A stretch of DNA of 64,000 bases from Pseudomonas sp. 6D_7.1_Bac1 (GTDB lineage: Bacteria > Pseudomonadota > Gammaproteobacteria > Pseudomonadales > Pseudomonadaceae): contig NZ_JANLNW010000084.1 in assembly GCF_025465945.1 (NCBI RefSeq), forward strand, positions 124,001 to 188,000, read 5' to 3'. A program made the position numbers and the translations under genes. The notes beneath the pieces were generated by a model. That model was not told the origin of the DNA, did no database searches, and was given only the letters and a program-made list of their open reading frames with translations. This document shows, piece after piece, positions 1 through 9,093 of the stretch. The number at the start of each line of letters is the position of its first letter. The first letter of the stretch is position 1.

Positions 1-20
1 GGAGCGAGCCTGCTCGCGAT
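1..20. repeat. REP-type repeat half-site at window edge
   Basis: The first 20 bases are one arm of the GTGGGAGCGAGCCTGCTCGCGA family that recurs as inverted pairs at 1554, 16391, 51194 and 58646. The other arm, if present, lies outside the window. Confidence 0.6.
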
Positions 21-25
21 GCGAT

Positions 26-1327
26 CTAGCGCGCGCCGCCGACTACAGCAGCCTGCGCCGTACGCAGTGCATGCTTGTTGCCACGGAACAGCACCAGCGT
101 TGCAACCAGGCCAAGCACTGCCGCGCCGCTCAACCAGATGCCCGGTGCAGCCTTGTTGTCCAGCACGTAGATCAGGTAGGTACAGGCCGCCGGGGTGAAG
201 CCGCCGAAGGTTGCAGTCGCCAGGCTGTAGGCCAGGGAGAAGCCGGTGGTGCGGACTTCAATCGGCATGATCTCGGTCAGGGCCACCACCATGGCGCCGT
301 TGTACGAGCCATAGAGGAACGACAGCCACAACTCGACGATCAGCAGGTGGCTGAAGCTCGGGTTGGCTACCAGCCAGGACAGCGCCGGGTAAGCCGTCAG
401 GATCGCCAGAATGGTCGCCGCCAGCAGTAGCGGTTTACGACCGATCTTATCGGACAGCGCACCCATCACCGGCAACCAGAAGAAGTTCGACAGGCCGATG
501 CACACAGTCACCAGCAATGCGTCGAAGTCCGACATATGCAGTTCGGCTTTGCCGAAGGTCGGGGTGTAGGCGGTGATCAGGTAGAACGACACGGTGGTCA
601 TGACCACCAGCGCCATACCGGCCAGCACGATGCCGAAGTTCTGACCAATCGAACGGACGATTTCCTGCAGGGAAGGGCGATGTTTACGCGCCTGGAACTC
701 AGGGGTTTCTTCCAGTGAACGACGAATCACGAAAATCGCCGGGACGATCATGCAGCCGACCAGGAACGGTACGCGCCAGCCCCAATCACCCATTTGCTCC
801 GGGCTCAGCCAGTGGTTGAGGCCCACACCCAGCAAACCGGCAAACACCACGGCGGCTTGTTGGCTGGCGGACTGCCAGCTGACGAAAAAGCCCTTACGGC
901 CAGGCGTCGAGATTTCTGCCAGGTAAACCGACACACCACCCAGTTCCACGCCGGCCGAGAAGCCTTGCAGCAAGCGGCCGAACAGCACCAGCAACGGGGC
1001 CACGACGCCAAGCGTGGCGTAACCCGGCACGCAGGCAATCAATACGGTGCCGGCAGCCATCAGCGCGAGCGTGATGATCAGCCCTTTGCGACGACCGTGA
1101 CGGTCGATGTAGGCGCCGAGAAAGATTGCACCCAGTGGGCGCATCAGGAAGCCGGCGCCGAAGGTCGCCAGTGCCAACATAAGGGAAGCAAAAGCACTGT
1201 CGGCGGGAAAGAAGGTTTTGGCGATGGCCGTGGCGTAAAAGCCGTAGACCATAAAGTCGAACATTTCGAGAAAGTTACCGCTGACAACGCGAAAAATCGC
1301 TTTGCCTTTGCCCGTATTCGAGGACAT
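26..1327 (-). CDS. MFS transporter, citrate/tricarballylate:H+ symporter type
   Basis: A 433-residue protein of the metabolite:H+ symporter branch of the major facilitator superfamily (CitA/TcuC/ShiA-like). It should sit in the inner membrane with about 12 helices. The N-terminal stretch ending GNFLEMFDFMVYGFYA is typical of citrate and tricarballylate carriers. The cytoplasmic signature between helices 2 and 3 is seen as GAYIDRHGRRKG, and its second-half copy as GALSDKIGRKP. The substrate cannot be fixed from sequence: citrate, tricarballylate, or another di/tricarboxylate are all possible. No tcuA/tcuB or two-component genes lie alongside, so it appears to be monocistronic. On its coding strand an AACAAGAC stretch at 1349-1356, about 20 nt before the ATG, resembles a Crc/Hfq A-rich target, which would fit catabolite repression of a carbon-source carrier, but this is only suggestive. 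Confidence 0.85.
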   Translation of the reverse strand: MSSNTGKGKAIFRVVSGNFLEMFDFMVYGFYATAIAKTFFPADSAFASLMLALATFGAGFLMRPLGAIFLGAYIDRHGRRKGLIITLALMAAGTVLIACVPGYATLGVVAPLLVLFGRLLQGFSAGVELGGVSVYLAEISTPGRKGFFVSWQSASQQAAVVFAGLLGVGLNHWLSPEQMGDWGWRVPFLVGCMIVPAIFVIRRSLEETPEFQARKHRPSLQEIVRSIGQNFGIVLAGMALVVMTTVSFYLITAYTPTFGKAELHMSDFDALLVTVCIGLSNFFWLPVMGALSDKIGRKPLLLAATILAILTAYPALSWLVANPSFSHLLIVELWLSFLYGSYNGAMVVALTEIMPIEVRTTGFSLAYSLATATFGGFTPAACTYLIYVLDNKAAPGIWLSGAAVLGLVATLVLFRGNKHALRTAQAAVVGGAR

Positions 1328-1553
1328 GTGGACGTACTCACTTTGGCTGTCTTGTTAGAAATCCCTGGTCCTGAAACATCCCCACTGCCGGGTGGCGGTC
1401 AGTGCCGGTGCTGCGAACAGTTTTGTAACGATATGTGTAACAACAAGGGTAGGCAACCAATAGTTAGCGTGCTGCTTAAACGTTATAGCCATTAGGCGGC
1501 GTGATTCACGGACTTGAACGAATTAAAACGATGAGGCGGGCAACGCCGATCAT
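1328..1553. other. Intergenic region upstream of the MFS carrier
   Basis: Divergent control region between the carrier (-) and the ApbE gene (+). It holds two direct TGTAAC copies at 1424-1429 and 1436-1441, 12 bp apart start to start, in a locally AT-rich patch. That spacing could suit a dimeric regulator on one DNA face. No convincing coding region is present. Confidence 0.3.
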
Positions 1554-1639
1554 GTGGGAGCGAGCTTGCTCGCGAAGGGGGCGCTGCGGTTTATCAGGTA
1601 AACCGCGTTATCGTTCTTCGCGAGCAAGCCCGCTCCTAC
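1554..1639. repeat. REP-type inverted pair (GTGGGAGCGAGC family)
   Basis: Left arm 1554-1577 and right arm 1616-1639 are reverse complements with few mismatches, separated by about 38 nt. The arms begin GTGGGAGCGAGCTTGCTCGCGA. This is the paired arrangement usual for Pseudomonas REPINs. Confidence 0.8.
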
Positions 1640-1693
1640 ACTTCTATCGCATAATGGCCAGTCTTGGCGTTCTGTCAGGGGCATTGGGGGAGC

Positions 1694-2716
1694 GTGAATG
1701 TGTTGAGCGGGCGGCTGGCTGGTCTGGCGGTACTGATGGGGGTTCTGTCAGGCTGCGGCAATGGCGACTCTATGGAGAGCTTCGGCGGCCCGACCATGGG
1801 CAGCACGTATTCTGTCAAATACATCCGCCATCCGGGTACCCCCGGGCCGGTCGAGGTGCAGAAGCAGGTCGAATTGATTCTGGCCGAGATCGACCGGCAG
1901 ATGTCGACCTACCGTAGCGACTCCGACATCGAGCGATTCAACGGATTGCCAGCCAATAGCTGTCAGCCAATGCCGGCGCCGGTCTTGCAGCTAGTCAAGG
2001 TGGGCGAGCAATTGTCAGAGGCGAGCGACGGTTCCTACGACCTGACGGTCGAGCCGCTGCTGAACCTTTGGGGTTTCGGCCCACAATCGCGCGATGAAAA
2101 AGTCCCAAGCGCCGAGGCCTTGGCGCTGGCTCTGCGACGCGTCGGTTATGCTCATCTGCGGATTGAAGGCGATCAGTTGTGCAAAGACGCGCCGGTCGAA
2201 GTCGACTTCGGCAGCGTTGGTGCCGGGTACGCCATCGACAGGATCGCTACGAAGTTGCAGGAAATGGGTATCGACAGCTTCATCGCCGATGCCACGGGCG
2301 AACTCAAGGCCGTCGGCAAGAAGCTCGACGGCTCGCCCTGGAAGATTGCGCTGGAGGAGCCGCGCGATGACCAGCAGGTTGTCGAGCGGGTGATTACGCT
2401 GAACGGCAACGGTGTTTCGACCTCAGGCGACTACCGCAATTATTTCTTGCAGGACGGCCGGCGCTATTCCCACACCTTCGATGCCCGGACCGGTGCGCCG
2501 ATCACTCACAACCTGGCGTCCGTCACGGTGATTCATCCTTCGACGCTGATGGCCGATGGCTTATCGTCGCTGTTGCTGATTCTTGGCCCGGAGCGCGGTT
2601 GGGATTACGCGGAGAAACACGCGATCGGTGCATTCTTTGTGATTCGCACCGATACAGGCTTCGTCACGCGAACCAGTCAGGCTTTTGATCGCTTGAGCGC
2701 CGAAAAAGCCAAGTGA
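1694..2716 (+). CDS. apbE: ApbE-family FAD:protein FMN transferase, lipoprotein
   Basis: ApbE-type flavin transferases covalently attach FMN to Thr/Ser residues of periplasm-facing proteins such as Nqr, Rnf and other flavoproteins. I chose the GTG at 1694, which follows a GGGGGAG ribosome site. It gives a 340-residue precursor with a short hydrophobic leader and lipobox LSGC (Cys21), so the enzyme is a periplasmic lipoprotein. An ATG 30 nt upstream is in frame but lacks a good ribosome site and would put ten polar residues before the leader. Family motifs are present: TMGSTYSV near the mature N-terminus, MSTYRSDSDI, the DFGSVGAGYAID block (GxxAKGYA-like), SGDYRNYF and the HTFDARTG block with downstream ADGLSS. 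No nqr or rnf genes adjoin it here, so its target is encoded elsewhere. Confidence 0.9.
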   Translation: MNVLSGRLAGLAVLMGVLSGCGNGDSMESFGGPTMGSTYSVKYIRHPGTPGPVEVQKQVELILAEIDRQMSTYRSDSDIERFNGLPANSCQPMPAPVLQLVKVGEQLSEASDGSYDLTVEPLLNLWGFGPQSRDEKVPSAEALALALRRVGYAHLRIEGDQLCKDAPVEVDFGSVGAGYAIDRIATKLQEMGIDSFIADATGELKAVGKKLDGSPWKIALEEPRDDQQVVERVITLNGNGVSTSGDYRNYFLQDGRRYSHTFDARTGAPITHNLASVTVIHPSTLMADGLSSLLLILGPERGWDYAEKHAIGAFFVIRTDTGFVTRTSQAFDRLSAEKAK

Positions 2717-2855
2717 ATACGGCGTCATGGGCATCAATTGCTGGCGTTGTAGTGCAGGCAAAACTAGCCTACGACGCGACCAAGGGTTAATGTGCGCGGC
2801 GTTGACGCTTCTATAGACTGTGTCCGGGTTCTCGACTGACCCCAAATTGTTCCTT

Positions 2856-2875
2856 CATGCCGCAAGGCCGGCATG
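2856..2875 (+). other. Short hairpin in the sthA leader
   Basis: A 7-bp perfect stem (CATGCCG / CGGCATG, 2856-2862 and 2869-2875) with a 6-nt loop lies about 50 nt before the sthA start. It has no U-tract, so it is not a terminator. The role is unknown. The rest of the apbE-sthA gap shows no gene. Confidence 0.3.
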
Positions 2876-2926
2876 ATTTAGCCGCAGGTGCCAACGGGGT
2901 GCCGCGGCCTGTTCTGAGGAGTACGC

Positions 2927-4321
2927 ATGGCTGTCTACAACTACGACGTGGTGGTGCTGGGTTCCGGCCCAGCGGGAGAAGGCGCGGCAATGAACGCCGC
3001 CAAAGCAGGGCGCAAGGTGGCGATGGTCGACAGTCGTCGCCAGGTCGGCGGCAACTGCACCCACCTGGGCACCATCCCGTCCAAGGCCTTGCGTCACTCG
3101 GTCCGGCAGATCATGCAGTTCAACACCAACCCGATGTTCCGGGCCATTGGTGAGCCGCGCTGGTTCTCGTTCCCGGACGTACTGAAAAGCGCAGAAAAAG
3201 TCATTTCCAAACAAGTCGCCTCGCGCACCGGTTACTACGCGCGCAATCGGGTCGACGTGTTCTTCGGCACCGGCAGCTTCGCTGACCAGCAAACCATCGA
3301 AGTGGTCTGCGCCAACGGCGTGGTCGAAAAACTGGTGGCCAAGCACATCATCATCGCCACCGGCTCGCGTCCGTATCGCCCGGCCGACATCGATTTCCAC
3401 CACCCGCGTATCTACGATAGCGACACCATCCTCAGCCTCGGCCACACCCCACGTAAACTCATCGTTTACGGCGCCGGCGTGATTGGTTGCGAATACGCTT
3501 CGATCTTCAGTGGTCTGGGTGTGCTGGTTGAACTGGTGGACAACCGCGGTCAGCTGCTGAGCTTCCTCGACTCGGAAATCTCCCAGGCGCTGAGCTACCA
3601 CTTCAGCAACAACAACATCACCGTGCGCCACAACGAAGATTACGATCGCGTTGAAGGCGTGGACAATGGCGTGATCCTGCACCTCAAGTCCGGCAAGAAG
3701 ATCAAGGCCGACGCCTTGCTCTGGTGCAACGGCCGTACCGGCAACACCGACGCCCTGGGCCTTGAGAACATTGGCGTGAAGGTCAACAGCCGTGGCCAGA
3801 TCGAAGTCGACGAGAACTATCGCACCTGCATACAGAACATCTACGGTGCAGGTGATGTGATCGGTTGGCCAAGCCTGGCCAGTGCCGCTCACGACCAAGG
3901 GCGTTCGGCGGCTGGCAGCATTGTCGACAACGGCAGCTGGCGCTTCGTCAACGACGTACCGACCGGGATCTACACCATTCCGGAGATCAGCTCGATCGGC
4001 AAGAACGAGCAAGAGCTGACCCAGGCCAAAGTGCCGTACGAAGTCGGCAAGGCGTTCTTCAAGAGCATGGCGCGTGCGCAGATCGCCGGTGAGCCGCAAG
4101 GCATGCTGAAGATCCTGTTCCACCGCGAAACCCTGGAAGTGCTCGGCGTACACTGCTTCGGTTACCAGGCGTCGGAGATCGTTCACATCGGCCAGGCGAT
4201 CATGAACCAGCCGGGCGAATTGAACACGCTGAAGTACTTCGTCAACACCACGTTCAACTACCCGACCATGGCCGAAGCCTATCGGGTAGCGGCCTACGAC
4301 GGCCTCAACCGGCTTTTTTGA
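2927..4321 (+). CDS. sthA: Soluble pyridine nucleotide transhydrogenase
   Basis: A 464-residue cytoplasmic flavoprotein that transfers hydride between NADPH and NAD+, normally draining excess NADPH. It belongs to the pyridine nucleotide-disulfide reductase fold. The FAD site GSGPAGEGAA lies at residues 12-21. The block GGNCTHLGTIPSKALRH shows only Cys44: the second cysteine of the redox pair in lipoamide dehydrogenase is replaced by Thr49, which separates SthA from Lpd and Gor. The NAD(P) site is GAGVIGCEYAS, and the dimerization domain carries FNYPTMAEAY. A strong TGAGGAG ribosome site sits 5 nt before the ATG. It fits a window that also encodes two NADP-dependent isocitrate dehydrogenases. 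Confidence 0.97.
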   Translation: MAVYNYDVVVLGSGPAGEGAAMNAAKAGRKVAMVDSRRQVGGNCTHLGTIPSKALRHSVRQIMQFNTNPMFRAIGEPRWFSFPDVLKSAEKVISKQVASRTGYYARNRVDVFFGTGSFADQQTIEVVCANGVVEKLVAKHIIIATGSRPYRPADIDFHHPRIYDSDTILSLGHTPRKLIVYGAGVIGCEYASIFSGLGVLVELVDNRGQLLSFLDSEISQALSYHFSNNNITVRHNEDYDRVEGVDNGVILHLKSGKKIKADALLWCNGRTGNTDALGLENIGVKVNSRGQIEVDENYRTCIQNIYGAGDVIGWPSLASAAHDQGRSAAGSIVDNGSWRFVNDVPTGIYTIPEISSIGKNEQELTQAKVPYEVGKAFFKSMARAQIAGEPQGMLKILFHRETLEVLGVHCFGYQASEIVHIGQAIMNQPGELNTLKYFVNTTFNYPTMAEAYRVAAYDGLNRLF

Positions 4322-4327
4322 GCGGCT

Positions 4328-4352
4328 CCGGCCGGTGGCCTGAGCCGGCCGG
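4328..4352. terminator. Hairpin between convergent sthA and glpQ
   Basis: Two CCGGCCGG blocks (4328-4335 and 4345-4352) form an 8-bp GC-only stem with a 9-nt loop just after the sthA stop and just before the glpQ stop. No U-run follows on either strand, so at most it is a factor-assisted or bidirectional end. Confidence 0.4.
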
Positions 4353-4363
4353 GGAGACCGATT

Positions 4364-5086
4364 TCAGCAATTCTCGAGCGTGGCGCTGGCCAAACCGGGA
4401 AAGTCTGTAATCAGGCTGTCAACGCCGAAATCAGCGAGCCTGCGCATCAGCGCAGGTTCGTTGACTGTCCACACCGATACATGCAGCCCCTGGCGCTGCG
4501 CCTTCTGCAGGCGTTCCGGCGTACACAGGGTCCAGTTCAGCGCCAGAATCTCACAGCCATAGCTTTGCGCAACCTTCAGCGGGTCGAGCCAGGCGTATTC
4601 GGCGACCAGTCCACGCGACACATCCGGAACCAGATCCAGCGCCGCCTTCAGCACTTCGCGTGAGCTCGAGGTGATGGTCACTCTGTCCAGCAGGCCAAAA
4701 CGTTGCGCCATTTCGCGAATCGCCAGCACGGTGGTCGCGGCGCGGGTGCGTGAAGCGCTCTTGACTTCCAGCTGCCAGTGCTCGAAATCGCATTGCTCGA
4801 ACAATGCTTCCAGCGTCGGAATCGGGCAGGGTTTGATCCAGCCCGGACCGCCCTTGCGCGCGTCGTAGGTCACCAGTTCCGCCGCTGAATGCTCGACCAC
4901 CTTGCCGCGACGGTCGGTGGTACGCTTGAGCGTCGGGTCGTGAATGACCATCAGTTCGCCGTCCATGGACAGGTGCAGGTCCAGTTCGCAGCGGCGCACA
5001 CCGTGCTTGAGGCATTGCTGGAAACTGGTCAGGGTGTTTTCCGGTGCTTCGCCTTTGGCGCCGCGGTGGCCGTAGATGAGGGTCAC
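4364..5086 (-). CDS. glpQ: Cytosolic glycerophosphodiester phosphodiesterase
   Basis: A 240-residue GDPD-family enzyme that hydrolyses glycerophosphodiesters to sn-glycerol 3-phosphate and an alcohol. It has a TIM-barrel fold with Ca/Mg-dependent catalysis. Visible motifs are the N-terminal HRG (His7-Arg8-Gly9) followed by PENT, the acidic metal pair in CELDLH, and the second catalytic histidine in VIHDPTLKRTTD. There is no signal peptide, so it resembles the cytoplasmic UgpQ type rather than periplasmic GlpQ. The start is GTG with an AAGGAAG ribosome site. It lies 13 nt after the stop of the PilZ gene on the same strand, so the two are probably cotranscribed. Confidence 0.92.
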   Translation of the reverse strand: MTLIYGHRGAKGEAPENTLTSFQQCLKHGVRRCELDLHLSMDGELMVIHDPTLKRTTDRRGKVVEHSAAELVTYDARKGGPGWIKPCPIPTLEALFEQCDFEHWQLEVKSASRTRAATTVLAIREMAQRFGLLDRVTITSSSREVLKAALDLVPDVSRGLVAEYAWLDPLKVAQSYGCEILALNWTLCTPERLQKAQRQGLHVSVWTVNEPALMRRLADFGVDSLITDFPGLASATLENC

Positions 5087-5099
5087 GGTTCTTCCTTAA

Positions 5100-5684
5100 T
5101 TAATTGCCTGATTCGTTTTGCTCGCGTGCCAGGCGTCGTTCATGTGCCTGTCTCTGCAAGATATAGCGGGCCAGCAGTTGTCGTTGAGCATCGGTCAGGG
5201 CTTCGAACTCGGTGCCGATCTCGAAGGTACCGAAACTTTCCGGTTCACAGTGCGTGACCTTGGCCCGCAACAGCAGGCCCAGCGCTTGCGGCATCAGCAA
5301 GAGCTTGATCGCCAGGTGGCTGCCGGCCGGGTAGGCGACGTGGTGCTCGAACTCGATACCGCCTTCTGACAGCACCACGTGCCGCGGCTCACCGAACTTG
5401 CCGAGCACGGTTTGTGCAACGACCTGACTCAGCAGGTCGATGCGTTTATTCTGCGCCTTCAGATAATTGGCGATGTTTCGATCTCGCTCATTGATCTGGC
5501 GCAGCAAGTGCTGCGACTCGAATTCGCTCAGGTGCAGTTCGCTGAGCAGGTTGAACAGTGGGGAAGCATCCTGCAACACTTCCTGGCCTGCTGCTTCGTG
5601 GGCAGACAGGGGCCGAATTTCCAGTGCGATCGTGTCCTCGATACGGTAGTATTCGCGGCGATCTTCTTCATCTAATGTCGACAT
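5100..5684 (-). CDS. PilZ-domain protein, putative c-di-GMP sensor with helical insert
   Basis: A 194-residue cytoplasmic protein. The N-terminus carries RREYYRIED, which contains the RxxxR half (Arg10 to Arg14) of the PilZ c-di-GMP site. The other half appears only after about 85 mostly helical residues, as VVLSEGGIEFEH, where the usual D/N before LS is a Val. The beta-strand pattern then runs through VTHCEPESFGTFEIGTEF. The split arrangement and the Val substitution make it a non-canonical PilZ protein: ligand binding is plausible but not certain. It lies upstream of glpQ on the same strand. The output is unknown. Confidence 0.8.
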   Translation of the reverse strand: MSTLDEEDRREYYRIEDTIALEIRPLSAHEAAGQEVLQDASPLFNLLSELHLSEFESQHLLRQINERDRNIANYLKAQNKRIDLLSQVVAQTVLGKFGEPRHVVLSEGGIEFEHHVAYPAGSHLAIKLLLMPQALGLLLRAKVTHCEPESFGTFEIGTEFEALTDAQRQLLARYILQRQAHERRLAREQNESGN

Positions 5685-5778
5685 GGCGAACCCATGGTAG
5701 CGGCGGTGGTCTGAGTGTAAAGCTGGTTATCGACCCCCGCCACAAGGACGTTCCTTTTCCCTCCGAACAAGCCCCGAC

Positions 5779-7021
5779 ATGTTCAGACCTCTCTTCGTAT
5801 TTATCGGCACGCGTTATACCCGTGCAAAGCGTCGCAATCATTTTGTGTCATTCATTTCCCTGACCTCGATGATCGGACTCGCCCTTGGCGTGGTCGTGAT
5901 GATCGTGGTGTTGTCGGTCATGAACGGCTTCGATCATGAGATGCGCACCCGCGTGCTGGGCATGGTGCCCCACGCGACCATCGAGTCTGGTGAGCCCATC
6001 AGCGACTGGCAAAGCCTGGCCGCCAAGGCCCAGCAGAACCCGCAGGTGGTGGCGGTTGCGCCGTTCACCCAGATGCAGGGTTTGCTGACCAACAACGGTC
6101 AGGTGCAGAAAGTCCTGCTCAATGCCATCGACCCGGCCCAGGAGCGGAAGGTCTCGATCATCGATAACTTCATGACGCAGGGCAAACTCGACGACTTGTC
6201 GCCGGGCAGCTTCGGCATTGTGATCGGTGACAAGGCCGCGACCAAGCTCGGCGTGGGGCTCGGCGACAAGCTGACTTTCGTCGCTCCGGAAGTCACCGTG
6301 ACCCCGGCCGGGATGTTCCCGCGGATGAAGCGCTTCACCGTGGTCGGCATTTTCCATGTCGGCGCCGGTGAGCTGGACGGCTACCTGGGCTTGACCAATC
6401 TTGATGACCTGGCGCGTCTGCACCGTTGGAAGCCGGACCAGGTCCAGGGCATTCGGCTGAAGTTCGACGACCTGTTCCAGGCACCGCGCACCGCATGGAA
6501 CATCGCCCAGGACCTGGGTGAAAACCATTACTACGCCCGCGACTGGACCCGCACCCACGGCAACCTGTATCAGGCGATCCGCATGGAAAAAGCCATGATC
6601 GGTCTGCTGTTGCTGCTGATCGTTGCAGTGGCCGCGTTCAACATCATTTCCACGCTGGTGATGGTGGTGAACGACAAGAAGGGCGACATTGCGATCCTGC
6701 GGACCCTCGGCTCCACGCCGGGTCAGATCATGGCGATCTTCATGGTCCAGGGCACAGTGATCGGCGTGGTCGGTACGGCAATCGGTGCGGTGGTCGGCAT
6801 GTTCGCCGCGTTGAATGTCAGCGCCGCGATTTCCGCCCTCGAAGGCCTGATCGGGCACAAATTCCTTAATGCTGATGTGTACTTCATTGACTACCTGCCG
6901 TCGCAACTGATGGCAGAAGACGTGTTGATGGTCTGCGGCGCGGCGTTGGTCCTGAGTTTCCTCGCCACCCTGTATCCAGCCTGGCGTGCTGCGCGCACCC
7001 AGCCCGCGGAGGCGCTACGTT

Positions 7022-7029
<8 letters not shown>
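5779..7029 (+). CDS. lolC: Lipoprotein-releasing ABC transporter permease LolC/E type (first copy)
   Basis: A 416-residue inner-membrane subunit of the complex that extracts mature lipoproteins from the inner membrane and passes them to LolA. It has the MacB/Lol plan: one N-terminal helix (FVSFISLTSMIGLALGVVV), a large periplasmic domain containing the hook region around TPAGMFPRMKRF, then three C-terminal helices. It ends WRAARTQPAEALRYE, the usual family terminus. The last codons overlap the lolD start. It is closely similar over its whole length to the third gene of the locus, so naming the two C and E rests on order rather than on a decisive motif. Confidence 0.93.
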
Positions 7030-7720
<691 letters not shown>

Positions 7721-7729
7721 TTGGCCGAA

Positions 7730-7771
7730 ACCCGGCACGACTGAAAAGCGTGTCGGGTCTTTTATTTTTAT
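7730..7771 (+). terminator. Intrinsic terminator between lolD and lolE
   Basis: ACCCGGCACG (7730-7739) pairs with CGTGTCGGGT (7749-7758), a 10-bp stem with one G-U pair and a 9-nt loop. It is followed by CTTTTATTTTTA. This is a well-formed rho-independent terminator placed inside what is normally a three-gene operon. It ends 15 nt before the lolE ATG. Confidence 0.75.
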
Positions 7772-7786
7772 ACGGTGCCCCAGCGA

Positions 7787-9031
7787 ATGTTCAGACCGTT
7801 ATCGATCTTTATCGGCACGCGCTATACCCGCGCCAAGCGCCGCAATCGCTTTGTTTCCTTCATCTCGATGACCTCGATGATCGGCCTCGCCCTGGGCGTG
7901 CTGGCGATGATCGTGGTGTTGTCGGTGATGAACGGCTTCCAGCGCGAAATGAGCTCGCGCATCCTCGGTATGGTGCCCCACGCGACCATCGTTGGCGTCA
8001 AGCCGATTGACGACTGGCAGCCCGTGGCCGCAGCCGCCATGAAGAATCCTGAAGTGACGGCTGCGGTGCCGTTCACCGAGATGGAAGGCATGCTGTCCTA
8101 CAAGGGCTCGATGCAGCCGATTCAGATCAGCGGCGTTGATCCGGCGCAGGAAGGCAAAGTGTCCATCGTCGCCCAGCACATCGTGCAGGGGCGTCTGGAG
8201 GACCTGAAGCCGGGTGAGTTCGGGGTGGTGGTCGGTGAAATCACTGCACGGCGCTTCCGCTTGAACGTCGGCGACAAGATCACCCTGATCGTGCCGGAAG
8301 TCAGCACGGCGCCGGGTGGCATCACGCCGCGCATGCAGCGGCTGAATGTGGTCGGTGTGTTCAAGGTCGGTGCCGAGCTGGATGGCTCGATGGCGCTGAT
8401 CCACGTCGCCGATGCCGCGCAAATGCAGCATTGGGAACCGAACCAGGTGCAAAGCGTGCGTCTGGCGGTGAAAGACTTGTACGCCGCACCCAAGGTGTCA
8501 TCAGACATCGCCGGCGGCCTCGGCGCCGACTTCAAGGCCGATGACTGGACCCACACTCAGGGCAGCCTGTTCAGCGCCATGAAAATGGAAAAAACCATGA
8601 TCGGCCTGTTGCTGCTGATGATCGTGGCGGTGGCTGCGTTCAACATCATCGCCACCTTGATCATGGTGGTGAACGACAAGGGCGCGGACATCGCGATCCT
8701 GCGGACCATCGGCGCCACGCCTCGGCAGATCATGGCGATCTTCATGGTTCAGGGCACGGTGATCGGCATCGTCGGCACGCTGATTGGCGGTGTCCTCGGG
8801 GTGATTGCCGCGTTGAACGTGAGTGAGCTGGTGGGCTGGCTGGAGCGCGTGACCGGGCAGCATATCTTCAGTTCCGATGTGTATTTCGTCAGCAACTTGC
8901 CATCGGAACTGCAGGGTGGTGATGTGCTGCTGATCTGCTCGGCGGGTTTCATTCTGAGCTTCCTGGCCACCGTATACCCGGCCTGGCGTGCGGCGAAGAT
9001 CGAACCGGCGAACGCGTTGCGCTATTCGTAA
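7787..9031 (+). CDS. lolE: Lipoprotein-releasing ABC transporter permease LolC/E type (second copy)
   Basis: A 414-residue paralogue of the first permease, with the same N-terminal block (MFRP...FIGTRYTRAKRRN), large periplasmic domain and three C-terminal helices, ending WRAAKIEPANALRYS. I start it at ATG 7787, matching the first copy, rather than the GTG four codons upstream. The hook region reads APGGITPRMQRL. The heterodimer of this protein with the upstream copy plus two LolD subunits is the expected complex. Expression must come through the terminator at 7730-7771 or from a promoter inside lolD, which is unusual for a subunit needed in equal amount. Confidence 0.93.
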   Translation: MFRPLSIFIGTRYTRAKRRNRFVSFISMTSMIGLALGVLAMIVVLSVMNGFQREMSSRILGMVPHATIVGVKPIDDWQPVAAAAMKNPEVTAAVPFTEMEGMLSYKGSMQPIQISGVDPAQEGKVSIVAQHIVQGRLEDLKPGEFGVVVGEITARRFRLNVGDKITLIVPEVSTAPGGITPRMQRLNVVGVFKVGAELDGSMALIHVADAAQMQHWEPNQVQSVRLAVKDLYAAPKVSSDIAGGLGADFKADDWTHTQGSLFSAMKMEKTMIGLLLLMIVAVAAFNIIATLIMVVNDKGADIAILRTIGATPRQIMAIFMVQGTVIGIVGTLIGGVLGVIAALNVSELVGWLERVTGQHIFSSDVYFVSNLPSELQGGDVLLICSAGFILSFLATVYPAWRAAKIEPANALRYS

Positions 9032-9053
9032 TCGTCAACGCGCCCTGTGCGCA

Positions 9054-9073
9054 GACGCGGGTTTGCCCGCGTC
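9054..9073. terminator. Hairpin between convergent lolE and xthA
   Basis: GACGCGGG (9054-9061) and CCCGCGTC (9066-9073) form a perfect 8-bp stem closed by TTTG. No U-run follows. It probably marks the shared 3' end of the two convergent genes. Confidence 0.45.
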
Positions 9074-9093
9074 GGCACTGGGATCTACATATC

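Noticed and set aside
1664..1693. Upstream ATG for the ApbE gene
   Set aside because: It places polar residues before the lipoprotein leader and lacks a ribosome site; GTG 1694 has GGGGGAG directly upstream.
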